Shown: positions 1-8,618, counted from the first letter of the stretch. The stretch is DNA of 64,000 nt from Burkholderiales bacterium (GCA_016716275.1 JADJWR010000003.1:1116001-1180000); one strand, 5' to 3'. The notes: generated by a model from the sequence alone, not told the origin. A program made the numbers and translations.

Positions 1-1
1 G

Positions 2-229
2 CGCCGCCTGGGCGCGCACGGCTACACGATCGCCGAGGTGCGCGGCGGCGGCGAGCGGGGCGACCGCGAGGCGCGCTGGGAAGCGGACCGATCGATCGAA
101 ATGAAGGTGATCTGCGAGGAAGCGGTTGCCGCCAGCCTGGCGCAGCACGTGCTCGCCACCTATGCCCCCAACTACGCGGTGACGCTGTTCACCGCCGAGG
201 TCGGCGTCTTCCGGCCACAGAAGTTCTGA
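2..229 (+). CDS. PII-like signalling protein, C-terminal part (5' end outside window)
   Basis: Only the last 75 residues are in the window; the reading frame is open from the first bases to TGA. The fragment has the P-II-like pattern: a GYTIAEVRGGGERG loop, an MKVICEEAVA strand-helix, a TYAPNYAVTLF segment and the ending VGVFRPQKF. Proteins of this class are small trimeric sensors of adenyl nucleotides, often beside transporters or inorganic-carbon genes. This matches the PII-like/SbtB-type group better than classical GlnB, because the GlnB uridylylation-loop sequence is not visible. The partner gene would lie upstream of the window. Family fairly sure, ligand unknown. Confidence 0.6.
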   Translation, partial: RRLGAHGYTIAEVRGGGERGDREARWEADRSIEMKVICEEAVAASLAQHVLATYAPNYAVTLFTAEVGVFRPQKF

Positions 230-253
230 TTGCCGACCAGCGCCTCGCCCGAC

Positions 254-832
254 ATGCCCACCGACGTCGCGCCCGTGGCTGCCGGCCGCAGGAAAGCCGG
301 CCAGTCGATCGATCCCGCCAAGGTGGTGCGCCTGATGCTGGCGTTCTTCGGCGACAGCGAAGTGCCGCTGGCGCACGCCGTCGACGGCGCCGCGGTGCCG
401 CCGCCCTATCAGCCGCTGCTGGTGCACGGCGGCCACATGACCGAAGTGCTCGAGCGCCGGCACGGCGGCGCGCTGAGCGTGCACCCCTACCGCATCCGCC
501 GCGAAGGTGACATCTACGGCCGCCGCATCGACCTGCGCGCGGCCGGCCACGACGCTGTGGTGATGACCGGCATCATGATCTTCAACCTGGCGCTGGTCGG
601 CGCCGCGGTGCGCGAGGAGATCGTGCAGGCCGCCTCGCCGCTGGGCGAGATCCTGATCCGCCACCGCATCCTGCGGCGGGTCGCGCCTGACGCGTTCCTT
701 CGTTTCGATCCCGCCGATCCGCTGGTGGCGCGCTTCGGAGCGCCTTCGCCACGACCTGCCTACGGACGGCTCGCCACGATCGACTGCGACGGCCGTCCGG
801 CAGTGGACCTGCTGGAGATCGTGCGACCCTGA
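254..832 (+). CDS. chorismate-lyase-like (DUF98/UTRA fold) protein
   Basis: 192 residues from the ATG at 254; a TTG at 230, directly after the previous stop, is an alternative start. The middle has the order expected of chorismate pyruvate-lyase-like proteins: an LLVHGGHMTEVLERRHG strand-helix, a HPYRIRREGDIYGRRIDLR strand pair, a hydrophobic strand VVMTGIMIFNLAL, then AVREEIVQAASPLGEILIRHRI, which resembles the helix that closes the ligand pocket. The family cleaves chorismate or binds related small acids. It lies 24 bases after the PII-like gene, probably co-transcribed. The fold call is moderate and the substrate is unknown. Confidence 0.45.
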   Translation: MPTDVAPVAAGRRKAGQSIDPAKVVRLMLAFFGDSEVPLAHAVDGAAVPPPYQPLLVHGGHMTEVLERRHGGALSVHPYRIRREGDIYGRRIDLRAAGHDAVVMTGIMIFNLALVGAAVREEIVQAASPLGEILIRHRILRRVAPDAFLRFDPADPLVARFGAPSPRPAYGRLATIDCDGRPAVDLLEIVRP

Positions 833-853
833 GGCCCGGCCGCGGACGCCTGC

Positions 854-3800
854 TCAGCGCAACGAGCGGCGCGCGTCGGCGATCAGGCTCTCGATCCAGC
901 GGCTGGTACGCAGCGCCCGTGCCTCCTGCGGCATCGAGTCGAAGATCGCCTGCGCCTCGCTGACGAGCGCCTTGGCCTGCCCCGGATTGGCGTGCGCCGC
1001 CGCCACCAGCGCGATCGCCAGGTTCCACTTGTGCATCTGGTCGTCGGTCTTCAGCGCGTGCACCTCGCGCTCGAAAGCCAGCGCCCGCGCGGCAAGGGGC
1101 CTCGCTTCGTCGGCGCGGTCGCTGCGCGCCAGTGCCAGCGCCCAGCGGGCGGCGTCTTCGGCCTCCTCGCGTCTCTCGCTCATCGTCCGGGCGGGCGACG
1201 CGTGGCGGGCCTCGGCAAGCAGCCGGAAGTGCTTCTCGGCGGCGACGAAGTCGTCTGACTCCAGTTCGACCCGCCCCAGCGCTGCGTGCAGGCGGCGCAG
1301 GAAACTCGCCTGCTCCCGCTGGCGGCCCGGGTCGTCGCCGGGCCGGACCTGCAGCAGCCCTTCGCGCGCACCGCGGGTCACGGCGCGGGCCCGCGCAAGG
1401 TCACCCTGCACCAGCGCGAACTCGGCTTCGAACACTGGATCGGCTTTCGGCCAGAACTGCGCCTCGTACGAGCCCGCGGGAAACGCGTTCTTCCACAGCC
1501 CGTAGTAGCGTAACGACTCGGCCTGGTACCTTTCCGACAGCGCCATCTGGCCCAGTTCGCCGGCGGTCAGCGCGGCCACGAAGTGCGCGACCGAAAGGCG
1601 GCCGGCCAGCATCGCCGAACGCGCCGCCAGCGCCTCCTGGGCCTCTCGGCTCTCCAGATGCTTGGCCAGCGCCTCGCGTGGTCGGCCCAGGTCGAACAGC
1701 GCATTGCCTGCGTTGGTGCGTGCGACGCCGAGGTTGTGCCGCGAGATCACGTTGGTCGGGTCGGTCCGCGAAAGCAGCATCCAGTCGCGCGCCGCGTCCT
1801 CGGACGCGGCGAACCGCCTGCTCTGCTGCAGTTCGTTCTCCGACACGGTCGCCACGTTGGACGAAAGCAGTGCGCGGGCACGCAGCGCCAGCATGTGCGT
1901 CGGCTGTCGTTCCAATACCTGCGAGGCCACGCGCCGGCCCTCGTCGCCGACGGCAAGCGCCTCGGCCGGCCGCCCCGCCTGGTTCAGGGCGTCCATCAGC
2001 CAGCCCGAGGTGATGCCGAAGTTGGCGGCGGCGTCGTTGTCGGATTTCAGGTCGTCGATGCCGCGGTAGGCATCGAGCGCGGCCTGCAGGGTCGCCAGCG
2101 CCGCCTCGTTGCGGCCGGTGCGCTGCTCGATGAAACCCAGCTGCGTCAACGCCGCCGCGTAGGTACGGCGCAGCGCCACGCTCGCCCCTTGTGCCTCGGC
2201 GCCCGGCTTGAGCACCTCGACCGCGCGCCTCGCCGGCGCGATCGCTTCGACCGCTTCGCTGCCGCCGCCTCCCGGACCGAGCTTCGCCTGCGCCATCAGC
2301 CCAAGCGCCAGGCCGATCGCGGTAGCCTCGCTGGTGTCGCCCTTCGCACGCAACTCGTCGAGCGTCGGAATCGAAGTGTCGAGCATCTGACGCGCCTCGA
2401 CGATGCGGCCCTGGTTGCGCAGCACCGCGCCGTGGCGCGCCTGCGCCAGCGCCTGGTTGCGCTGCGTGTCGGTGGTGCGCAGTTCCACCGGCAGGCCCTG
2501 GTAATAGTCGAGCGCCCGCCTGGCCAGTTCGCCGACGACTTCCAGCCGGCCGACGGGCTCCAATTCCCGATAGAAGTCGTCGAGCAGATAGACGATGAGC
2601 CGCTCGCTTTCGCCGCGCGCGGTCTCGGCGAGCAGCTGCGTCTGATGCGCCATCGCCTCGGCCTGCTGTGCCCGCTTCATGCCGACGACGCCGAAGATGC
2701 CGGCGCCGATGGCGACGATCGCCAGCACGGCGCAGCCGGCGGCGATCTGGCGGGCGCGGATCAGCGCCTTGCGGGTGGCGGCCTCGCGTTCGCGCTGCGC
2801 GGCGAGCCGGCGCTCGGCCTCTTCGAGCGCCTCGCGCTCGAGGCGGACCTGGCGGCTCGCCTTGACCACCCCGCACAGCACGTCGTGGGTGAGCTCGACG
2901 CGGCGCATGTCGAGGCGCTCCTCGATGCGCAGCAGCCGTCGGTTCACCAGCGTGGCCAGCGCATCCGGTGCGGCGCCCGCCTCGGCGAAGGCCTTGCGCA
3001 CGCGTTCCTCGGCGAGACTCTCGCGGAAGCCTGAGTCCGTGAGCAGCTGGTCCTCGATCACCTTGCGCACGGCGGCCGGCTGGTCGGCGAGTGCACGCTC
3101 GTAGAACTCGGCGAGGATCGTGTCGTGCGAGCCGGCCAGCAGGTCGGCCGAGATCTCGCTGCGTCCCTGGGCGATGCGCGCGTTGTTCAGCTCGCGGCAG
3201 ATCAGCGACAGCAGCGACGGCTCGACCTCGGCGTTGCGCAACTCGGCGCCGCCGGCGATGAAGCGCACGATCGCCTCCGCCACCTCCTGCGAGACCAGCC
3301 GGCCGCCGGGCTTGAGCACCGCGGCGAGTGCCTGCTGGCCGTTCATCCGCGCCAGCCGCATGCGGTTCTGCGTGATCGACGGCATCACGCCCTTGACGCT
3401 CTCCAGGTGGGCGAGATAGTCCTCGCGCAGCGCGATCAGGATGCGGTAGTCGGCGCGGCCGAAGTCGAAGCGCTCGGCGACCGTCTCGTCCTGGTCGAGC
3501 TTCGCCTCGAGCACCTTCGGCAGTCGGTTCTCGACCAGATCCGCCAGGTCGTCGATGAACTGCGCCGCGCGCTGCCGGCCGGCATCGTCGGCCTGTGCGA
3601 GCGTGAAGATCTCCTCGAACTGGTCGAAGATCAGCAGCGGGATCACCGGCCTGCCGCCGGCGTCGAGCAGCAGGTCGTCGCGGTGGTGCAGGAACTCCCA
3701 CAGCGACTCGCCCGCGACCGCCACGCCCGGCTTGGTCCACTGGCCGCTCGATTCGGTGGCGCGGAAGATCGCCTGCTTGATCTGCTCCGACGGCGGCGGC

Positions 3801-4102
3801 GACTCCGGCGAATAGTCGACGCGCACGTACACCGGGCAGTAACCCTCGGGCCGCAGTCGCGGCACGATGCCGGCTCGCAGGATCGAGGTCTTGCCCAGCC
3901 CCGACTGTCCGAACAGGATCGTCAGCAGCTTGCGCTGCACGCGACGGGCGAGTTCGGCGACTTCCTCTTCACGGCCGTGAAAAAAGCCACGCGTCTCCTC
4001 GGTGAACGAGGCCAGCCCGAGCCACGGATGCTGCGCATCGACGGCAGGCTGCAAGTCGGCCACCTGCTGCCCGGCAGGCGCGGCGGTCAGCGGTGCACTC
4101 AT
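854..4102 (-). CDS. STAND-type NTPase with transmembrane helix and TPR repeats
   Basis: 1,082 residues. The N-terminus has the nSTAND1 entry signature (PWLGLASFTEETRGFFHGREEE), a Walker A loop GQSGLGKTS at residues 65-73 and a Walker B strand LLIFDQFEE. A winged-helix-like stretch ends in ELTHDVLCGVVKASRQ. A basic coiled segment leads into one predicted transmembrane helix (about residues 450-475), followed by roughly 600 residues of TPR-like helical pairs. STAND proteins are signal-triggered oligomerising ATPases, common in defence and cell-death systems. The ATG overlaps the TGA of the upstream SIR2-TIR gene in an ATGA junction, so the two are translationally coupled. The likely model is membrane-tethered recognition linked to the TIR enzyme. 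The trigger is unknown. Confidence 0.8.
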   Translation of the reverse strand: MSAPLTAAPAGQQVADLQPAVDAQHPWLGLASFTEETRGFFHGREEEVAELARRVQRKLLTILFGQSGLGKTSILRAGIVPRLRPEGYCPVYVRVDYSPESPPPSEQIKQAIFRATESSGQWTKPGVAVAGESLWEFLHHRDDLLLDAGGRPVIPLLIFDQFEEIFTLAQADDAGRQRAAQFIDDLADLVENRLPKVLEAKLDQDETVAERFDFGRADYRILIALREDYLAHLESVKGVMPSITQNRMRLARMNGQQALAAVLKPGGRLVSQEVAEAIVRFIAGGAELRNAEVEPSLLSLICRELNNARIAQGRSEISADLLAGSHDTILAEFYERALADQPAAVRKVIEDQLLTDSGFRESLAEERVRKAFAEAGAAPDALATLVNRRLLRIEERLDMRRVELTHDVLCGVVKASRQVRLEREALEEAERRLAAQREREAATRKALIRARQIAAGCAVLAIVAIGAGIFGVVGMKRAQQAEAMAHQTQLLAETARGESERLIVYLLDDFYRELEPVGRLEVVGELARRALDYYQGLPVELRTTDTQRNQALAQARHGAVLRNQGRIVEARQMLDTSIPTLDELRAKGDTSEATAIGLALGLMAQAKLGPGGGGSEAVEAIAPARRAVEVLKPGAEAQGASVALRRTYAAALTQLGFIEQRTGRNEAALATLQAALDAYRGIDDLKSDNDAAANFGITSGWLMDALNQAGRPAEALAVGDEGRRVASQVLERQPTHMLALRARALLSSNVATVSENELQQSRRFAASEDAARDWMLLSRTDPTNVISRHNLGVARTNAGNALFDLGRPREALAKHLESREAQEALAARSAMLAGRLSVAHFVAALTAGELGQMALSERYQAESLRYYGLWKNAFPAGSYEAQFWPKADPVFEAEFALVQGDLARARAVTRGAREGLLQVRPGDDPGRQREQASFLRRLHAALGRVELESDDFVAAEKHFRLLAEARHASPARTMSERREEAEDAARWALALARSDRADEARPLAARALAFEREVHALKTDDQMHKWNLAIALVAAAHANPGQAKALVSEAQAIFDSMPQEARALRTSRWIESLIADARRSLR

Positions 4103-5505
4103 GCCGCGCCCCCGCCGCCGCGGTTGCTCGCCGACAGCAGGTTGCTGACCCGCCGCACGAACTCGGGCGCCGGCTCGCCGCCCGGCAGCTGCGTGATGTG
4201 CAGCGCCTTGAACTTGTCCGGCACGCGTGCGCTGCGCGGATCGGTCGCGTCGATGCACACCGGCAGGATGAAGATCGCTTCGTCGGCCATGTTGCGCGTG
4301 CGGTCGAGCGCATAGCTCCACTCGCGCCGGAAGAAGGCTTCCAGACGGCGCTCCGTGGCGGCGGAAATGACCGGTATGAAGTACGAGCAACGGGCGATGT
4401 TCTTCTGGATCTTGCGGTCGTAGTCGTCGCCGCCTTCGAGCCGGTCCATGTCGAACCAGGTCCTGATCCCCGCCGCGTCGAACGCGGCCTTCAGTTTCTG
4501 CACCGCCGCCAGGTCGTCGCGCGCATAGCTGATGAACACCGCCTGATCGGGCATCTCCCGCTCGGGCGGCAGAAACCGCTGCGGCGCGGCGCTCATCGGG
4601 ATCACCTGGGCCGGCTGCCGGCGAGCGCTCCAGCGACGGTGCAGTTCGTCGACGAAGTGGGCGGCGCCGCTGTAGACGCGGGTACGCACGCTGACCTGCT
4701 GCAGGAAGGTCATCAGGCGCTCGTCGCCGCCGCTGTGGTCGTCGGCCAGCACCTCGCCGACGTCGCGCGGGTCGGACAGGCGGCGTCGCTTGGCCATGCG
4801 CAGGAAAAGTCGCGCCAGCCAGTTGGAAAAGTTGCTGCCGATGAGCAGCAGGTGGTTGTGCTCGAGCTCGTAGAAGAGCTTCTCCGGCGTCAGATGCTCG
4901 CTCTGCAGCGCGCACACGAACTCGAGCATGTCCTCGTCAGAGAGCACGTAGGTCGGCGACGCGGAGCAGCGGCCGAGCAGGTGATAGACGACCGGCCGCT
5001 GCAGTTGTTCGCGCTCGCTCGGCAGGTCGGCGACGCGGTTCGGCGCGTAGCTGATCACCTCGCTGGACTGGGCGCCACCGAAGCGCTCGGCATTGATCGC
5101 GCTCTCCAGCAGCGAATCGAAGGTGGTGCTGACGAAGAGGTCGAAGTCGGTGATCTCGGCCAGCTGGCGCAGCGCCCTCGGCGGCGGAAAATTCGCGTCG
5201 CGCAGCACGCTGCGCATGCGCGTGTAGGTGTCCTCGCGGCGGCCGCGCGCCGCGAGGAACCAGCACACGACGTCGTTCAGCGTGTACGGGTCCGGAAGCT
5301 GCGAGGTATCGACGGCCAGCTTCGCGGCGAGCTTGTCGGCCATCCAGTCATAAAGCAGGCGCGGGCCGGTTTCCGTTTCCACGGTGAGCAGCTCCGGACC
5401 GACGATCGGGATGACTCGCCGCTCCTCGATGAAATTGAGCAGGTCGTCCCAGGCGTCCTCGTCGAGGCTCGGCGCCTGCATCTCCAGGCGGTGCACGCTG
5501 CTCAT
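4099..5505 (-). CDS. SIR2-like / TIR two-domain protein, predicted NAD-directed effector
   Basis: 468 residues from the ATG at 5505 (an in-frame ATG at 5571 would add 22). Residues about 20-300 form a SIR2-like region: VIPIVGPELL at the nucleotide-loop position, VSTTFDSLLE where catalytic SIR2 proteins have a T-x-N-[FY]-D motif, VYHLLGR at the usual His-containing strand, and LLLIGSNFSNWLARL. The Asn of the motif is replaced, so this half may bind but not cleave NAD. Residues about 345-468 are a TIR domain (VFISYARDD, AGIRTWFDMDRLEGGDDYDRKI, FFRREWSYAL) that keeps the candidate catalytic Glu. TIR domains in bacterial immunity cleave NAD+ or make signalling nucleotides. It couples by ATGA overlap to the STAND gene and diverges from the cyclase gene. 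Confidence 0.8.
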   Translation of the reverse strand: MSSVHRLEMQAPSLDEDAWDDLLNFIEERRVIPIVGPELLTVETETGPRLLYDWMADKLAAKLAVDTSQLPDPYTLNDVVCWFLAARGRREDTYTRMRSVLRDANFPPPRALRQLAEITDFDLFVSTTFDSLLESAINAERFGGAQSSEVISYAPNRVADLPSEREQLQRPVVYHLLGRCSASPTYVLSDEDMLEFVCALQSEHLTPEKLFYELEHNHLLLIGSNFSNWLARLFLRMAKRRRLSDPRDVGEVLADDHSGGDERLMTFLQQVSVRTRVYSGAAHFVDELHRRWSARRQPAQVIPMSAAPQRFLPPEREMPDQAVFISYARDDLAAVQKLKAAFDAAGIRTWFDMDRLEGGDDYDRKIQKNIARCSYFIPVISAATERRLEAFFRREWSYALDRTRNMADEAIFILPVCIDATDPRSARVPDKFKALHITQLPGGEPAPEFVRRVSNLLSASNRGGGGAA

Positions 5506-5784
5506 GGTCAGGCTGTCCGGGGCGACGGCGAACAGATGCGGTCGATCGACACAGAGCGCTCCTCCCCTCATGGATCCGCGGCGTTCATGACCCGGCGCTG
5601 GCGCCGCCGAACGGCGGCCGGCCGGGCCAGCGTTCCGAGGTCGGCGCAGCGTAGGCGATCCGCCGTGGTTTGGGTAGCGTGTCATCATCGCTGCGCCGTC
5701 CGCGCCCGACTCCGCCCACATGCCGAGATACGATCCGATCGTGCAATGCCGCCGCGCCCTCGCCAGGCGGTCGCGGCGCCGGCG

Positions 5785-7641
5785 ATGAGCGACGATTCCG
5801 AAGCGGCGGCAGCCGACGCCCCGGCGGCGACGGCGCTCGCCGAGGGGCAACTGCGCCGCGGCGAACCCCTGCTTGCCTACAACGCCGCACAGGCGGGGTT
5901 GCAACGCTGGCCGGATCACGTGCGGCTGCGTCAATTGCAGGCGCTCGCCCTGGCCCGCAGCGGCGACGTCGAACGCGCCAACCAGTTGCTAGCGGAACTG
6001 GCCGACGAAGGCCACGGCGACGCCGAAACGCTCGGCATGCTGGCGCGCACCCACAAGGATCTGGCACTGGCCGCGAAGGACGAGACGGAGCGCAACCGGC
6101 ATCTGAACGCTGGATTCCGCTTGTATGCGCGGGCCTTCGAGAACGCCCGCCGCGACGCCTCCGATGCCGACGCGTACTACGCCGGAATCAATGCCGCCAC
6201 GATGGCGACGCTGCGCGGCGAGCGCGAGCGTGCCCGCACCATTGCGCGAGAGGTCCGCCGGATCTGCGAGCGTGGCGCTGCCGCGGGCGATGACGCGCCG
6301 TCCGGCTACTGGCGGCAAGCCACCCTCGGCGAAGCGGCGCTGATTCTCGGCGAAGCCGATTCCGCCGCCATGCACTACACGCGTGCGGCGGAACTGGCGG
6401 GAAACCGGTTCGGCGACCTGAGCAGCACGCGACGGCAGTTCAGGCTCCTTGCCTCCTGCCTGCCTGGCGTCGCGGCCACCTGCGCCGAATCCCTGCGCAT
6501 ACCGCCGATCCTCGTCTTCACCGGCAACATGATCGACCGTCCCGGCCGCCACACGCCGAGGTTTCCCGCGGCGATCGAGACCGCGGTCCGCGCGGCGGTG
6601 ACGGAACGTCTTGCCGCGCTGCGGCCGCTGGCCGTCTATGGATCGGCCGCCTGCGGCGCCGACATCCTCTGCCTGGAGGTGGCGCGCGGACTCGGTTGCG
6701 AAACACACGTCGTGCTGCCGTTTCCAGCGGTGGAGTTTCGCCGGACCAGCGTTGATTACGCGGGGGGAAACTGGGGCGAGCGGTTCGAGCGCATCCTTGC
6801 CGCCGCCGACAGTGTGACGATCGCCAGCGACCATCGCGCCAGCGGCAGTGCGGCGACCTTCGAATACGCCAACCTCATCCTCACCGGCATGGGCGAACTG
6901 CGCGCGCAGGTGCTCGATACGACCCTGTGCGGCCTGGCCACGTGGGATCCGCGTATCAGCGGATTCGCCGGCGGCGCGGCGTCGCTGGTTTCACTGTGGG
7001 AACGGCGCGGGCTGGCAGTGGAGCACGTGCACCCGCACTGGTTCCGCGATGGCCAGAGCGGGACCTCCGTCCCGACCCCCGCCGCTGGCGAAAGCGCGGC
7101 GGTGGTCAGGCACGAGATGCGGGCGCTGCTGTTCGCCGATGCGGTCGGCTACAGCCAGTTGAGCGAGGACCAGATTCCGGGCTTCATTTCCGGTTTCTTG
7201 GAGGCGGTGGCCGGACTGAACCAGCGTACCGAGCACCGATTCGAGCATGTCGAGACGGCCGGCGACGGCCTGTACATGGTCTTCCGCGACGTGCGCGACG
7301 CCGCGCACTACGCGCTCGAACTGAGCGCCCTGATGCGCGGATTCGACCGCAAGGCGTGGCGCCTGCCGCCCGCTTTCGACCTGCGCATCGCCGTGCATTG
7401 CGGGCCTGTTCACTGCGCGCGCGACCCGATCACCGGCGGCAACCTCTACACCGGGCCGCACACCAGCCGCGCGGCACGCATCGAGCCCATCACGCCGCCG
7501 GGCCAGGTGTATGCCAGCAGTGCCTTCGCCTCGGTGGCAGCCACCGGCGTCGACGGGTTGACGATGCGCTACGTTGGGCGCATCCCGCTTGCCAAGGGAT
7601 TCGGCGCGCTCGGCCTGTACTGCGTGCGCCCCGCCGGCTGA
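5785..7641 (+). CDS. TPR - SLOG-like - class III nucleotide cyclase fusion protein
   Basis: 618 residues from the ATG at 5785; an in-frame ATG at 5746 is an alternative. Residues 1-230 are TPR-like helical pairs. Residues about 236-415 look like a SLOG/Rossmann nucleotide-binding domain (ILVFTGNMIDRPG, AVYGSAACGADILCLEVARGLGC). Residues about 440-618 are a class III cyclase domain: first metal Asp in LLFADAVGYS, second in TAGDGLYMVF. Glu in HVETAGDG sits where adenylyl cyclases have Lys and guanylyl cyclases have Glu; the helix TSRAARIE keeps the catalytic Arg but has Ser where Asn is usual. It diverges from the SIR2-TIR/STAND operon across 279 bases, suggesting a second-messenger partner. 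Adenylate is unlikely as substrate; GTP or a pyrimidine nucleotide is possible. Confidence 0.75.
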   Translation: MSDDSEAAAADAPAATALAEGQLRRGEPLLAYNAAQAGLQRWPDHVRLRQLQALALARSGDVERANQLLAELADEGHGDAETLGMLARTHKDLALAAKDETERNRHLNAGFRLYARAFENARRDASDADAYYAGINAATMATLRGERERARTIAREVRRICERGAAAGDDAPSGYWRQATLGEAALILGEADSAAMHYTRAAELAGNRFGDLSSTRRQFRLLASCLPGVAATCAESLRIPPILVFTGNMIDRPGRHTPRFPAAIETAVRAAVTERLAALRPLAVYGSAACGADILCLEVARGLGCETHVVLPFPAVEFRRTSVDYAGGNWGERFERILAAADSVTIASDHRASGSAATFEYANLILTGMGELRAQVLDTTLCGLATWDPRISGFAGGAASLVSLWERRGLAVEHVHPHWFRDGQSGTSVPTPAAGESAAVVRHEMRALLFADAVGYSQLSEDQIPGFISGFLEAVAGLNQRTEHRFEHVETAGDGLYMVFRDVRDAAHYALELSALMRGFDRKAWRLPPAFDLRIAVHCGPVHCARDPITGGNLYTGPHTSRAARIEPITPPGQVYASSAFASVAATGVDGLTMRYVGRIPLAKGFGALGLYCVRPAG

Positions 7642-7664
7642 CCGCGCCGCCGCCTGATCCGGCA

Positions 7665-8030
7665 GGCGGGGGGGGGGGGGGGGGGGGGGGGGGGGCGGGG
7701 GGGGGGGGGGGGGGGGGGGGCCGCCGGGGGGCGGGGCCGGGGCGGGGGCGGCGGCGCACGGGAGGGGCGGGCCGCGGCGGCCGGCGGCGGGGGGGGGCCG
7801 GGGGCGGGGTGGGGCGGGCCCGGCCCCCGGACACCGCCGGGGGGGGGGGGGCGGGCGGCGGGCGGGCGGCGGGGGGCGGCCGCCGGCGCGGGGCGGGGGG
7901 GGGGGCGCGGCCCCGCCCGGGCCCAGCGGCGCCGGCCGCGGGGGGGCGGGGGGGCCCGGCGGGGGGCCGCGCGCCGGGCGGGGCGCGGGGGCGCCGGGCC
8001 CCCGGCGCCGGCCCCGGGTGTCGGCACGCA
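7665..8030. repeat. near-pure G/C tract with long poly-G runs, probable sequence artefact
   Basis: Two runs of about 30 G, separated by a single C, are followed by some 300 bases of almost only G and C, mostly G on this strand, with very few A or T. It begins 24 bases after the cyclase stop codon and ends before the AT-containing segment preceding the iscX stop. Open frames across it encode only poly-Gly, poly-Pro or poly-Arg strings. Flanking genes are intact with normal composition. Long G strings are typical of two-colour sequencing dark cycles or a poorly polished consensus, so I do not annotate biology here. Confidence 0.7.
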
Positions 8031-8067
8031 CCCACCCCGAACGGTAAACCAATAAATCAAATATGCT

Positions 8068-8262
8068 CTAATCGGCCTCGTCGATCCACGCCATCTGGAT
8101 CGCCTCGAGGATCTTCTCGCCCGAGTGCTTCGGGTCGTCGTCGAAGCCCGGCAGCTCGAGCACCCACTGGCGCAGGTCGGTGAAGCGGACCGTCTTCGGG
8201 TCGACGTCGGGGCGCTTCTCGGCCAGCGCGATGGCGATCTCGAGCGAGTCGGTCCACTTCAC
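8068..8262 (-). CDS. iscX: IscX, small Fe-S assembly adaptor
   Basis: 64 residues starting at GTG; the sequence reads MKWTDSLEIAIALAEKRPDVDP, then TDLRQWVLELPGFDDDPKHSGEKILEAIQMAWIDEAD, full length for the family. IscX is an acidic winged-helix protein that binds IscS and modulates iron-sulfur cluster assembly. It is the last gene of the isc operon. In the expected ancestral arrangement its GTG would overlap the fdx stop (GTGA). That overlap is obscured by the apparent frameshift in fdx, but iscX itself reads intact. Confidence 0.9.
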   Translation of the reverse strand: MKWTDSLEIAIALAEKRPDVDPKTVRFTDLRQWVLELPGFDDDPKHSGEKILEAIQMAWIDEAD

Positions 8263-8599
8263 TTGTGCCCCTCTTGACCTGGTTGATCGAGTACTTCGGG
8301 ATCTCGATCACCAGCGGCGTGTCCCTGACGATCGCCTGGCACGACAGGCGCGAGGTCGGCGTCAGCCCCCAGGCCTGGTCGAGCAGATCGTCCTCGTCCT
8401 CGTCGCTCGGTTCGAGCGAAGCGAAGCCTTCGCGCACGATCACGTGGCAGGTCGTGCAGGCGCAGGACAGTTCGCAGGCGTGCTCGATCTCGATGTCGTG
8501 ATCGAGCAGGTTGCGGCAGATGCTCTTGCCGGGCACGGCGTCGATCTCGGCGCCGGCCGGGCAGATCTCCTCGTGCGGCAATACGGTGATGCGTGTCAT
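8259..8599 (-). CDS. fdx: Isc-type [2Fe-2S] ferredoxin with apparent 3' frameshift
   Basis: The ATG at 8599 begins MTRITVLPHEEICPAG. The cluster ligands C-x5-C-x2-C appear in CELSCACTTC, with the fourth Cys in SRLSCQ; IPKYSINQVK is the family's C-terminal strand. Fdx supplies electrons to IscU/IscS during cluster assembly. As written, the frame does not stop after INQVK but runs 180 codons to 8057, across iscX in another frame. Adding one base near 8275-8280 (an A or G run) gives the normal ending INQVKEGHK with a TGA at 8259-8261 overlapping the iscX GTG. Coordinates given are for this repaired gene. Either a sequencing indel or a real mutation; I favour an indel. Confidence 0.85.
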
Positions 8600-8618
8600 G
8601 GTGCCGCGCTTCGCCTCG

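Noticed and set aside
854..1500. Long plus-strand frames opposite the STAND gene
   Set aside because: They are shadows produced by strong GC bias at third codon positions of the real minus-strand gene; the same holds for the frames opposite uvrB, hscA and the integrase.
7662..8183. Long open frames of poly-Gly, poly-Pro or Arg-rich protein
   Set aside because: They arise only from the G/C-only block, which is probably a sequence artefact.
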